DNA of 64,000 nt from the NCBI RefSeq assembly GCF_002744755.1, contig NZ_KZ319292.1, positions 124,001-188,000 of the forward strand, written 5' to 3'. Of this stretch, positions 41,110-51,376 are shown one piece after another. The notes below the pieces were generated by a model, which saw only the letters and a list, made by a program, of their open reading frames with translations, did no database searches and was not told where the DNA came from. Source of the stretch: Leeuwenhoekiella nanhaiensis (GTDB taxonomy: Bacteria; Bacteroidota; Bacteroidia; Flavobacteriales; Flavobacteriaceae). The translations under genes were made by a program, and so were the position numbers. Each line of letters begins with the position of its first letter. Position 1 is the stretch's first letter.

Positions 41110-41984
41110 CAGCTTGATTTTATCAGGGCGATGAGTACAATACTAAATAAAGCCAGGCTTATTCCCAGCCAATTCTTCCTGGAAAGTCTTTCCTCAAAAA
41201 ATAACAAACCTATTAGGGTTGCCAGCATAACAATTCCCATATTGTTTAGGGTAAAAACGGTGCTGCTGTCTAATCCCGGTGCACGTAAGGCCCGTACTAA
41301 AAAGTAAATGGAAAAATAATTAGGAACACCGAGTGCTATGCCCCCAAGTATGTTTTTTAATGCTAAACGCGTCTTACCACGCAAAGCCTGATAAATTAAA
41401 GCCAGAATACCCAGGCAGAAAGCCGTAGTGAAAATAAGTGCAGAAAAAACCGGGATCTCAGATTCGGCGACGTAAGTGTCTTCAAGAAACTTTATGCTGG
41501 TGTCAATAATACCGCTGCCTAAAAAAACCAAAATGGGGAAAAGTAAATTCTTAGGTACCGTTTGAGTTTTATCCTCTTTTTTGATCGAAACAAGATACAC
41601 CGCGACAAGTGCCATGATTATGCCTGTAATTTTTAGAAATCCACTGGCTTCTTTGTAGTAGATCAAACCAAATAAAATAGGAATGACTACACTCATTTTT
41701 GTAGCGACAGACACTACCGAAAGACCGCTTCTCTGGGTGGTTATCGCCATCAGGTTAAAAATCACAATAAAAAGCACTCCTAAAAATAAGGTTCCGGGCA
41801 GCCACGAAGCCGCTAAGATCTGATCTGGATCTACCGGATTTTTATAAGCTATAAATCCCGAAGCCGCTGCAATAAGGTAATTGACCACAATGGCTTGAAA
41901 CGTATCAATTTTAAAGGTGTCGAATAGTTTGAACACCAGAAAGATAATGCTGGAAGCCAGAATGCTTAAAAAGAGGTAAATCAA
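41109..41984 (-). CDS. EamA/DMT-family transporter, ten transmembrane helices
   Basis: A 291-residue membrane protein with ten hydrophobic segments in two repeats of five, as in drug/metabolite transporters. The first repeat starts IYLFLSILASSIIFLVFKLF and the second LLFPILVFLGSGIIDTSIKF. Short polar loops and a final basic turn (FFEERLSRKNWLGI) are typical. The transported solute cannot be read. Overlaps both neighbours by 1-4 bases, so strongly coupled to the HAD phosphatase and YigZ. Confidence 0.87.
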   Translation of the reverse strand: MIYLFLSILASSIIFLVFKLFDTFKIDTFQAIVVNYLIAAASGFIAYKNPVDPDQILAASWLPGTLFLGVLFIVIFNLMAITTQRSGLSVVSVATKMSVVIPILFGLIYYKEASGFLKITGIIMALVAVYLVSIKKEDKTQTVPKNLLFPILVFLGSGIIDTSIKFLEDTYVAESEIPVFSALIFTTAFCLGILALIYQALRGKTRLALKNILGGIALGVPNYFSIYFLVRALRAPGLDSSTVFTLNNMGIVMLATLIGLLFFEERLSRKNWLGISLALFSIVLIALIKSS

Positions 41985-42595
41985 AACAGATCTTTTTTCA
42001 AATTAAAAAGTTGAGTAACATCATCGCGAGTAGGCTCCAGGTGCCAGGTGTAAATGCCCATAGATGCTGCCGCAGCAGTATTTAAAAGTGTGTCATCTAT
42101 AAACAAAGTTTCTGAGGGGTTTAGATTATCGTTTTGCAAAACGAAATCATAAATTTCAAGATCTGGCTTGCGCATCCTGATCTGGTGAGATAGGTAGAAA
42201 CGCTCAAAACAACTTTGAAATTTTGAATAGCGAATGGCTCCCATATTTTTGATAACCTGCTCAATGTGCAATTCATTGGTATTGCTCAACAAAAAGAGAC
42301 GGTAGTTATTTTCTTTATGAAGCCTCACAATCCAGTCCAGGCGATGTTGCGGAAAGTCAAGTATAATACTGTTCCAGGAATTTTTAAACGAAAGCGCTGT
42401 TAACTGCGGAAAGGTTTTTAGGTATTTTTCTGTAATCTGGTCTGAGGTAAGTAATCCCTTTTCGTACTGGTTATGCCAGTCGTTCATTTCTTCGGAAATT
42501 TCCCAAATACCTAATTTACTTAGCGCGAGTTCAGGGGCTTTTTTATTCAGATTGATGAACACATCACCAAAATCGAAGAGTAGATTTTTTATCAT
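41981..42595 (-). CDS. HAD-superfamily hydrolase (subfamily IA phosphatase)
   Basis: A 204-residue phosphatase. Motif I is LLFDFGDVFINLN with an Asp pair replaced partly (DFGD), motif II LFLLSNTNE, motif III the Lys in MRKPDLEIYDFVL, and motif IV FIDDTLLNTAAAASMG. The helical cap is small. Located directly after ribD with a 4-base overlap, so it is a candidate for the missing pyrimidine-phosphate phosphatase of riboflavin synthesis, a step usually done by a HAD enzyme. That assignment is inference from position only. Confidence 0.87.
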   Translation of the reverse strand: MIKNLLFDFGDVFINLNKKAPELALSKLGIWEISEEMNDWHNQYEKGLLTSDQITEKYLKTFPQLTALSFKNSWNSIILDFPQHRLDWIVRLHKENNYRLFLLSNTNELHIEQVIKNMGAIRYSKFQSCFERFYLSHQIRMRKPDLEIYDFVLQNDNLNPSETLFIDDTLLNTAAAASMGIYTWHLEPTRDDVTQLFNLKKDLF

Positions 42596-43638
42596 AAGCG
42601 ATAATGAATGCTAAGCAGATCTCCATTAAGATTGCTGGTACGTGTTTTTGTAGCCTTCTTAAGATGTGGTGCGGCTACTCCGTTGCCAAAATGAACCCTG
42701 CCTTTAAAGATACGTGCTTCATCCCAAAGATCATCTTCAATAAAAGAATTAAGTGTTTTTGCTCCTCCTTCAATTATGACCGACTGTAAGCCTTCAGCAT
42801 ACAGGATATCAACAAGCTGTGCCACTAAATTTTGTTCAAAATCAGCTTTTATATAATTAAGATTGCTCTTGTTTTCAACGGGTTTTTCGGTTATGGTAAG
42901 CGTAGCAACGTTTCCGTCAAAAACAGTTGATGATTTCTTCAGTTTCAACTCGCGATCCAGAATAATGCGTGTAGGAGATTTGCCGACCCAGTAACGGGTG
43001 GTAAGTGACGGATTGTCCGCCTCAACTGTATTGGTTCCAACCAAAATGCCCATTTCCTCTGCTCGCCACTTGTGTACCAGTTGCCTGGCTGCGGAGTTTG
43101 TAATCCAGACAGGCTCTCTGTTGTTTCGGGTTTCGCTATCCGGAGCAATAAAGCCATCATTACTTTCGGCCCATTTGAGAATGATATAGGGGCGTTTTTG
43201 GGTATGAAATGTAAAAAAGCGTTTGTTCAGGTCTTTACATTCCGCTTCTAGAACGCCAACAATAACTTCGCATCCCGCGTCGAGGAGCTTTTTTATGCCT
43301 CTCCCGGCAACTGCAGCAAAAGGATCAACACTGCCTACGATTACCTTTTTTATTCCACTCGCAATGATAAGATCACTGCAGGGCGGGGTCTTGCCAAAAT
43401 GACTGCAAGGCTCTAGGCTTACATAGATCGTAGCTTCTTTTAAAAGCTCCTTTTTATTGACATTATTGATCGCGTTAACCTCTGCGTGAGCATCACCGGC
43501 TTTTTGATGCCAGCCCTCGCCAACAATACAGTTGTTATGCACCACAACGGCGCCTACCATAGGATTGGGATAGGTTGTTCCCAGTCCATTTTTAGCCAGT
43601 TGAAGGCAGCGCGCCATGTATTTTTCGTGTATCTTCAC
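42592..43638 (-). CDS. ribD: Bifunctional riboflavin deaminase/reductase RibD
   Basis: Second and third steps of riboflavin synthesis. The 348-residue protein has an N-terminal deaminase domain with zinc motifs HAEVNAI and PCSHFGKTPPC, and a C-terminal reductase domain with IPTRIILDR-like segment (SPTRIILDRELKLKK) and SVIIEGGAKTLNSF. The start is GTG at 43636-43638 (MKIHEKYMARCLQLAKNG): the ATG two bases away is out of frame, and starting at Met8 would remove a conserved segment. First gene of a four-gene overlapping operon. Confidence 0.94.
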   Translation of the reverse strand: MKIHEKYMARCLQLAKNGLGTTYPNPMVGAVVVHNNCIVGEGWHQKAGDAHAEVNAINNVNKKELLKEATIYVSLEPCSHFGKTPPCSDLIIASGIKKVIVGSVDPFAAVAGRGIKKLLDAGCEVIVGVLEAECKDLNKRFFTFHTQKRPYIILKWAESNDGFIAPDSETRNNREPVWITNSAARQLVHKWRAEEMGILVGTNTVEADNPSLTTRYWVGKSPTRIILDRELKLKKSSTVFDGNVATLTITEKPVENKSNLNYIKADFEQNLVAQLVDILYAEGLQSVIIEGGAKTLNSFIEDDLWDEARIFKGRVHFGNGVAAPHLKKATKTRTSNLNGDLLSIHYRL

Positions 43639-43643
43639 ATCTT

Positions 43644-43651
43644 CAAAATTA
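43644..43651 (-). promoter_or_regulatory. -7 element TAATTTTG of the ribD operon
   Basis: Exact TAnnTTTG on the minus strand only 5 bases from the GTG start, so the predicted mRNA would be nearly leaderless. A TTG (minus strand, 43668-43666) lies 14 bases further up, shorter than the usual spacing. Confidence 0.45.
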
Positions 43652-43673
43652 GCATTTATAAATTACAAACACG

Positions 43674-44165
43674 ATGTTGGAAATCAGGGCTGTTCAACCT
43701 GCTGATAATAAAGAGCTGGCCGCTACATTGCGCGGTATTTTAATAGAAATGGGAGTTCCAAAAGTAGGTACAGCTTATGCTGACCAGGCGCTTGATTGTA
43801 TGTTTGAGACTTACGATGTTCCGCTTTCTAAATATTTTGTTGTGGTTGAAGATGGTCAGATTCTGGGAGGAGCAGGTATTGCACCCTTAGCTAATTTTGA
43901 GGGACCGGTTTGCGAACTTCAGAAGATGTATATAAGTTCTTCGCTTAGAGGTAAAGGGGTTGGCAGACAATTGATGCAAAAATGTCTTGATTTTGCCCGG
44001 GAAGCTAAGTTTGAGCAGGTGTATATCGAAACGATGCCGTATATGAAGGCCGCTCAGCAATTGTATGTGAAATCTGGTTTTTCTTATATAGACGGACCTA
44101 TGGGAGACACCGGTCATTCTGCCTGCCCGGTTCATATGCTCAAAGACTTGAATAATGACGCTTAA
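43674..44165 (+). CDS. GNAT-family N-acetyltransferase
   Basis: A 163-residue acetyltransferase with ILGGAGIAPLANFEGPVCEL, the acetyl-CoA pyrophosphate-binding turn SSLRGKGVGRQLMQKCLDFA (about residues 92-111), and YIETMPYMKAAQQLYVKSGF. Divergent from ribD with 35 bases between starts, and overlapping prmC by 11 bases. Substrate unknown. Confidence 0.85.
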   Translation: MLEIRAVQPADNKELAATLRGILIEMGVPKVGTAYADQALDCMFETYDVPLSKYFVVVEDGQILGGAGIAPLANFEGPVCELQKMYISSSLRGKGVGRQLMQKCLDFAREAKFEQVYIETMPYMKAAQQLYVKSGFSYIDGPMGDTGHSACPVHMLKDLNNDA

Positions 44166-44996
44166 AGAATTTAAGGAGCATTTTTTTAAAAGACTGAGTC
44201 CGCTGTATCCCGATCAGGAGATTGAAAGCTTTTTCAGAATCCTTATCGAGACTTATTTGGGTTTGCGTAGTATCGATGTGCATTTAAATCCTGATAAAAA
44301 AATCAAGCTTAAGAAATTGGATCAATTATTGGCTGCGCGAGAACGTTTGGTGCTTTTTGAACCTTTGCAATACATACTGGGTGAGACCGAATTTTATGGT
44401 CTGCATTTTACGCTGAATCCCGACGTGCTTATTCCGCGACCCGAGACCGAAGAACTGGTTGAGTGGATTTTGAATGATCTGGAAGCCGGTACAAATTCAA
44501 GAATTCTGGATATAGGCACCGGTTCAGGCTGTATAGCTGTCAGCCTGGCTAAACAGCTGCCATTAGCTCAGGTGGATGCTCTCGATGTTTCTGAAGGCGC
44601 ATTAAATTTAGCAGCACACAATGCTGAATTGAACAAGGTTGATATCCGTTTTTTACAACAAAACATTTTAGAAACCGAAAGCTTTGAAACTTCGTATGAT
44701 ATTATTGTTTCAAACCCGCCTTATGTGCGTAATCTTGAGAAAACCGAAATTCAGGCTAACGTGTTAAACTTTGAGCCGCATCTGGCTTTATTTGTTGAGG
44801 ATCACGATGCACTTATTTTTTACCGAAAAATTGCAGAACTTGCAATACGTTCGTTAAGTTCAGAGGGGAAATTATACGTAGAAATCAATCAATATCTCGC
44901 TGAAGAAACGCAGGTTCTTTTTAAAGAAACAGGTTTTAAAGAAGTGGAGCTTCGGCTTGATTTTGCAGGTAAACCCAGAATGATAAAAGCAAGTTT

Positions 44997-45000
<4 letters not shown>
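44155..45000 (+). CDS. prmC: Peptide chain release factor N5-glutamine methyltransferase
   Basis: Methylates the Gln of the GGQ motif in RF1 and RF2. The 281-residue protein has an N-terminal helical domain (about 1-75), then PLQYILGETEFYGLHF. SAM-binding ILDIGTGSGCIAVSLAKQLP and the catalytic NPPY motif (SNPPYVRNLEK) follow. It overlaps the preceding GNAT gene and the following LOG gene (4 bases), so the three are an operon. Confidence 0.95.
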
Positions 45001-47602
<2,602 letters not shown>

Positions 47603-47639
47603 TTCTTTTACAAATGATAAGGTGTAAATAAGAAAGCCT

Positions 47640-48329
47640 ATGCGGGGAAAATTACTGGTGTATATTTATTTATTGTTGGGACTCTTAGAAGTTTTTCTGG
47701 TGGTAAATAACTCTGCAAGTTATTTTTATCTACATCCTCTAGGAGCACTTTTGATCTATTGGTTTTACTACATTAATGTGCGTAAGCATAACTTCTATCT
47801 GATTTTTTTCTTTGCCTGTGAGCTTTTAAATGAAGTGTTCTTTCTGTTCGATTTTCACTATTACTTTGAGCTGGTATTACTCTGTTATACGTTGGCAACC
47901 TTTACGATGATTTATCATTTGTGGCCGTTGTTTGCTAAAGCTTCTCTGAAATTTAATTTCGATATTTTGATTGGTCCTCTTCTAGGTATATTGGGTATGC
48001 TGGTCATTTTCTGGGAGCTTTTGATACTTGTATTTGAAAAAATTCCCAACTATACGGTCTTTTTTATAGGGTTATCTGCGTTGCTCAGCTGGATATTCTT
48101 CTGTACGGTACTTCCACTAAAAAACAGACATCCTCAAAATTCTTTACTCTACCTGATGGGAGGATTAATGGCAATTATGGCCCCCACGATGTTTATATAT
48201 ACCTATCTCTGGGATCACATTTTGATTTTAGCATTATGCATGATGACCATGCTTACCCTAAAGTGGGTAATAGCAATTTTCCTTATTCGAAGAGATCAAA
48301 TTCTAGAGACTTCTGATGAATTTTTGTAA
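47640..48329 (+). CDS. Multi-pass membrane protein, unrecognised family (copy 1 of tandem pair)
   Basis: A 229-residue, strongly hydrophobic protein with about seven to eight transmembrane helices and short loops. Conserved polar points include YYINVRKHN (about 43-51), IGPLLGILG and a loop LPLKNRHPQNSLLYL (about 158-172). The size and topology recall YhhN/TMEM86-type proteins, but I do not see enough to assign that family. A second gene of exactly the same length (229 codons) follows 104 bases downstream and shares the KHN and RNRHPxN loops, so the two are tandem paralogs. It lies 37 bases after ligA. Function unknown. Confidence 0.7.
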   Translation: MRGKLLVYIYLLLGLLEVFLVVNNSASYFYLHPLGALLIYWFYYINVRKHNFYLIFFFACELLNEVFFLFDFHYYFELVLLCYTLATFTMIYHLWPLFAKASLKFNFDILIGPLLGILGMLVIFWELLILVFEKIPNYTVFFIGLSALLSWIFFCTVLPLKNRHPQNSLLYLMGGLMAIMAPTMFIYTYLWDHILILALCMMTMLTLKWVIAIFLIRRDQILETSDEFL

Positions 48330-48433
48330 ATATTTATCGTGAGATAGTTCTTACAAGTAAAAAATGCCTGCTTGTTAATTAGTTTTATTTGTCGATATTT
48401 GGTTATACTTTCGACGTAAACAGTGATGTCTAA

Positions 48434-49123
48434 ATGAACTCCTCCAGGTATTGGTATCTTGCTTTAGCGAGTTGTATTTTATATGTAATAGTATCAAATC
48501 TCGACATCGTTTGGGGTTTTTTTCTGAAGCCTGTCTATGCATCATTTTTTTACCTGTATTACTACAGTTCAACTAAAAAACACAATCTGGTTTTTTTGGT
48601 ATTTCAGCTTTCAGCTTTGATAGCAGAAATTTATTTGCTAACAGATTTAAATAAGTATTTTGATCACGTTATCTATTTCTATTTCATAGCTACGGCAATG
48701 ATGCTGCTCACCTTTGTTCCTGTGCTTAAAATTAAACCGCAGGAAATTAAGAATTCTATGCTAATTGAGCCCATACTCGGGGTGATCTTCTGTACCTATG
48801 TGATTGTACATCTGATCACTGTTTTTTACTATAATGTACCAAATAAACCCTTGTTTTTAGCAGGGGCGATTTTACTTTGGATATTTACACTTATTTGTAC
48901 ACTTATACCTTTGCGCAACAGGCATCCCTATAATATTCATCTTTACATAATAGCTGCAGCTTTACTTGTATAATGTATTCTGGGCTTTTTGTACTATTAC
49001 AGTATTCATATCAGTTTAATGCTCACCACGCTTAATGTGGCAATTTGTGTGCATAAAACTGCTGTAAGTTCCTATTTTGTGAAAATCATACAGGTTCGTT
49101 CCGATGAACGTCATTATCTTTAG
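48434..49123 (+). pseudogene. Tandem paralog of the membrane protein, interrupted by an in-frame TAA (copy 2)
   Basis: The open frame from 48434 runs 179 codons to TAA at 48971-48973. Reading on in the same frame gives another 49 codons (CILGFLYYYSIHISLMLTTL and onward, ending VRSDERHYL) to TAG at 49121-49123. This continuation aligns with the C-terminal helices of copy 1. Total length including the stop position is 229 codons, identical to copy 1. So a single nonsense codon at position 180, aligned to a Met in copy 1, breaks an otherwise full-length gene. Either it is a young pseudogene, a truncated functional protein lacking its last two helices, or a base-call error. The terminal TAG overlaps the stop of the convergent gene. 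Confidence 0.8.
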
Positions 49124-50034
49124 ATACGTATAACAGCGGCGTCAACGGGTTTTGATTTTTTAGATCCCGAAGAAAATTCAAAATCAATTCTACCCAGATT
49201 TATACCGGCCCATCCCACCTGATTAACAAGTACATCACGCCCGATTTTATTCTTTAAAACAACCGGTTTAGGCAGAAAGGTGTGTGTATGACCACCAATA
49301 ATCAAATCGATGTCCTGAGTTTGCTGTGCAAGTTTTACGTCAGAAATTTTATCAAAACGGTATTCATAGCCCAAATGCGAAAGGCAAATGACCAGATCGC
49401 ATTTTTCTTCCTGTTTCAGTTTACGGGTCATATCCTGGGCAATTTCGAGTGGGTCAAGATATTGGGTTTCTTTTGATAAAGCTTCTGTAACTAGCCCTTT
49501 AAGTTGAATACCCAGGCCAAATACACCGATTTTTATTCCGTCTTTAATGAAGATCTCATAGGGTTTTGTAAGGCCTTCCATAATCGTATTTGAAAAATCG
49601 TAGTTGGAGCTGATCATTTTAAACGAGGCATTCGGCATTTGTTTTGCCAGACCTTCAACTCCGTTGTCAAAGTCGTGATTACCCACAGTAGCCGCATCAT
49701 AACCCATCATACTCATCAGCTTAAACTCCAGTTCACCTCCGTAAAAATTGAAATAAGGCGTGCCCTGAAAAATATCACCGGCATCAAGTAATAGAACATT
49801 GGGGTTTTCCTGCCGTATTTGATTTATTAAACTGAGTCTGCGCGCGGCACCACCCTGATTAGCGTAAGAAGCGTCAGTTGCAGGAAAAGGTTCGATATGA
49901 CTGTGCACATCGTTAGTATGCAGAATGGTGATTTTCTTCGTTTCAGCGTTAGCACCAAAGGTTTCAAGAGCCGGTAATACCGAAAACGCGGCTGTGGCTA
50001 TTGAGGTTTGTTTTAAAAACGATCTTCTTTCCAT
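49120..50034 (-). CDS. Exported metallophosphoesterase, 5'-nucleotidase N-terminal domain only
   Basis: A 304-residue protein with a twin-arginine signal (ERRSFLKQ, then SIATAAFSVLPALETFGANA). The catalytic metallophosphatase domain carries all dimetal motifs of the UshA N-domain: LHTNDVHSHIEPF, LLDAGDIFQGTPYF, TVGNHDFDNG, ICLSHLGYE and GGHTHTF. The C-terminal substrate-recognition domain is missing; it is encoded by the separate gene just upstream (3-base gap). Expected to hydrolyse nucleotides or UDP-sugars in the periplasm with that partner. Confidence 0.92.
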   Translation of the reverse strand: MERRSFLKQTSIATAAFSVLPALETFGANAETKKITILHTNDVHSHIEPFPATDASYANQGGAARRLSLINQIRQENPNVLLLDAGDIFQGTPYFNFYGGELEFKLMSMMGYDAATVGNHDFDNGVEGLAKQMPNASFKMISSNYDFSNTIMEGLTKPYEIFIKDGIKIGVFGLGIQLKGLVTEALSKETQYLDPLEIAQDMTRKLKQEEKCDLVICLSHLGYEYRFDKISDVKLAQQTQDIDLIIGGHTHTFLPKPVVLKNKIGRDVLVNQVGWAGINLGRIDFEFSSGSKKSKPVDAAVIRI

Positions 50035-50036
50035 AA

Positions 50037-50786
50037 TTATTCCTTTATAAACCGGTTGTCGCGCACAGGAGCGATGGTATCTTTTTCTTTAAAATAATCG
50101 ATCAGCACCGAACGTACCTTGTAGTTAAGAACGTTTTCGCTGACCGGATCGGCGAAAAAAACCATTCCGTCACCGCCCTGTCTTAAATAGTCATTGGTGG
50201 CAATAAAATAGGTTTTTCCGTCTTCAACAGGTTTCCCATTTACAGTAGCCTTGACAATAGAATCGTCTTCGCCCAAAACGAGTTGCATATTGGCGATAGG
50301 ATGGGCTTTTCCGCTTTTGAGATAATTAAACATATCGCGTACCTTATCTGCCGTAAGCTCTACCACAATAATGCTGTTTTCAAAAGGCATAATGTCATAG
50401 GCGGTGCGCATGGTGACATCGCCGGCATTGAGAGTAGATCTGATCCCGCCGTGATTGAGCAGCACGCCATCAATTTCATGACCGGTACGGCTTTTGAAAA
50501 TAGGATTACTCAGCTCAAATACCGCATCGGCCATCATATTGCCTATAGCCGTATTATAGGGGCCTTCGGTTTTAGAATGACTTTGTGGCGCATAGGCCAG
50601 TACCGCGCTCATTTCTTCAGTTATGTACTTTTTAAATGGAGCGATGTAATCAAGTACCTGTTGATTTTGTGGGAGGCTGTCAGTTATTGCAAGCTGAGAA
50701 CCTTCAATGGCATTTAGGGTAACCTGCGATTGCTTACAGGCAGAGAACGCAAGCAGTAAACTGAGCAGGCAGAATTTTTTAAACAT
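50037..50786 (-). CDS. Lipoprotein with 5'-nucleotidase C-terminal domain
   Basis: A 249-residue protein with a lipoprotein signal (LLSLLLAFSACKQ, Cys about 17). The UshA C-terminal domain fold is recognised by GPYNTAIGNMMADAVFEL, VLLNHGGIRSTLNAGDVTMR, DIMPFENSIIVVELTA and IATNDYLRQGGDGM. It supplies substrate recognition for the catalytic half encoded 3 bases downstream. The two halves of a usual single-chain enzyme are thus two exported proteins, one anchored by lipid and one Tat-exported. Divergent from the DUF6913-like gene. Confidence 0.9.
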   Translation of the reverse strand: MFKKFCLLSLLLAFSACKQSQVTLNAIEGSQLAITDSLPQNQQVLDYIAPFKKYITEEMSAVLAYAPQSHSKTEGPYNTAIGNMMADAVFELSNPIFKSRTGHEIDGVLLNHGGIRSTLNAGDVTMRTAYDIMPFENSIIVVELTADKVRDMFNYLKSGKAHPIANMQLVLGEDDSIVKATVNGKPVEDGKTYFIATNDYLRQGGDGMVFFADPVSENVLNYKVRSVLIDYFKEKDTIAPVRDNRFIKE

Positions 50787-50829
50787 AAATCAGAAGTTTT
50801 ATAGCGATTTATTGTGTGGTAGAATTAAG

Positions 50830-50837
50830 TACATTTG
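50830..50837 (+). promoter_or_regulatory. -7 element TACATTTG of the DUF6913-like/dapA transcript
   Basis: Exact TAnnTTTG with a TTG at 50812-50814 (spacing 15, rather short). Transcription would begin near 50842, which excludes the upstream ATG at 50707 and supports the TTG start at 50860. Confidence 0.55.
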
Positions 50838-50859
50838 TCGCTTAACAAAATTAGACGTT

Positions 50860-51375
50860 TTGTATTTAAGCAAACAGAATTTCATCAAAAGAAAACTTGA
50901 AATTCTTCAGGAGACCAATTTGCATTCTACTGCAAAGTCTTTTGAAGAATCTGTGGGGATTCTGGTAAATTCCGATGAATTTTCTGATTTTGGTTTTCTA
51001 AAGAATCTGGCTCTTACATTGGCCCCAGATGCTCCAGTTCAGATTTTGGCCTATTCTAAAAATGCACGTGATTTCAATGTGGAAAACGTTGAGGGTTTTT
51101 CAAATTCCGATTTTAAGCTCTGGGGCGCTGTTAAATCGGCAAATCTTATTGATTTTACGGCAAAACCTTTTAGATTCTTAATCAGTTATTACCAAAGAGA
51201 AAATGTATTTTTGGACTTTTTAAAAGCCAGCTCACAGGCGGCTTTTAAGATTGGGTTTCAGCAAGGAGTATCTGATCGTTTTCAGGATTTGACGATTCAA
51301 ACGCATCCAGATCAAACCGAAGTTTTTAAGACTGAAATCATCAAATATTTAAAAATTGTAAACCGCATAGATTAA
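50860..51375 (+). CDS. DUF6913-like small cytoplasmic protein, TTG start
   Basis: A 171-residue protein from the chosen start (LYLSKQNFIKRKLEIL). I recall a flavobacterial DUF6913 family of this size directly upstream of dapA. The only in-frame ATG (50707) lies inside the coding region of the divergent lipoprotein and upstream of the promoter at 50830-50837, so a TTG at 50860-50862 is the most likely start. Features: SVGILVNSDEFSDFGFLKNL, a mixed alpha/beta pattern, and a C-terminal KIVNRID. One base separates its stop from the dapA start, so the two are coupled. Function unknown. Confidence 0.7.
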   Translation: MYLSKQNFIKRKLEILQETNLHSTAKSFEESVGILVNSDEFSDFGFLKNLALTLAPDAPVQILAYSKNARDFNVENVEGFSNSDFKLWGAVKSANLIDFTAKPFRFLISYYQRENVFLDFLKASSQAAFKIGFQQGVSDRFQDLTIQTHPDQTEVFKTEIIKYLKIVNRID

Positions 51376-51376
51376 C

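Noticed and set aside
50707-50859. Upstream ATG extension of the DUF6913-like protein
   Set aside because: It would overlap the divergent lipoprotein start and lie above the promoter; the extra residues have biased, non-coding-like composition.
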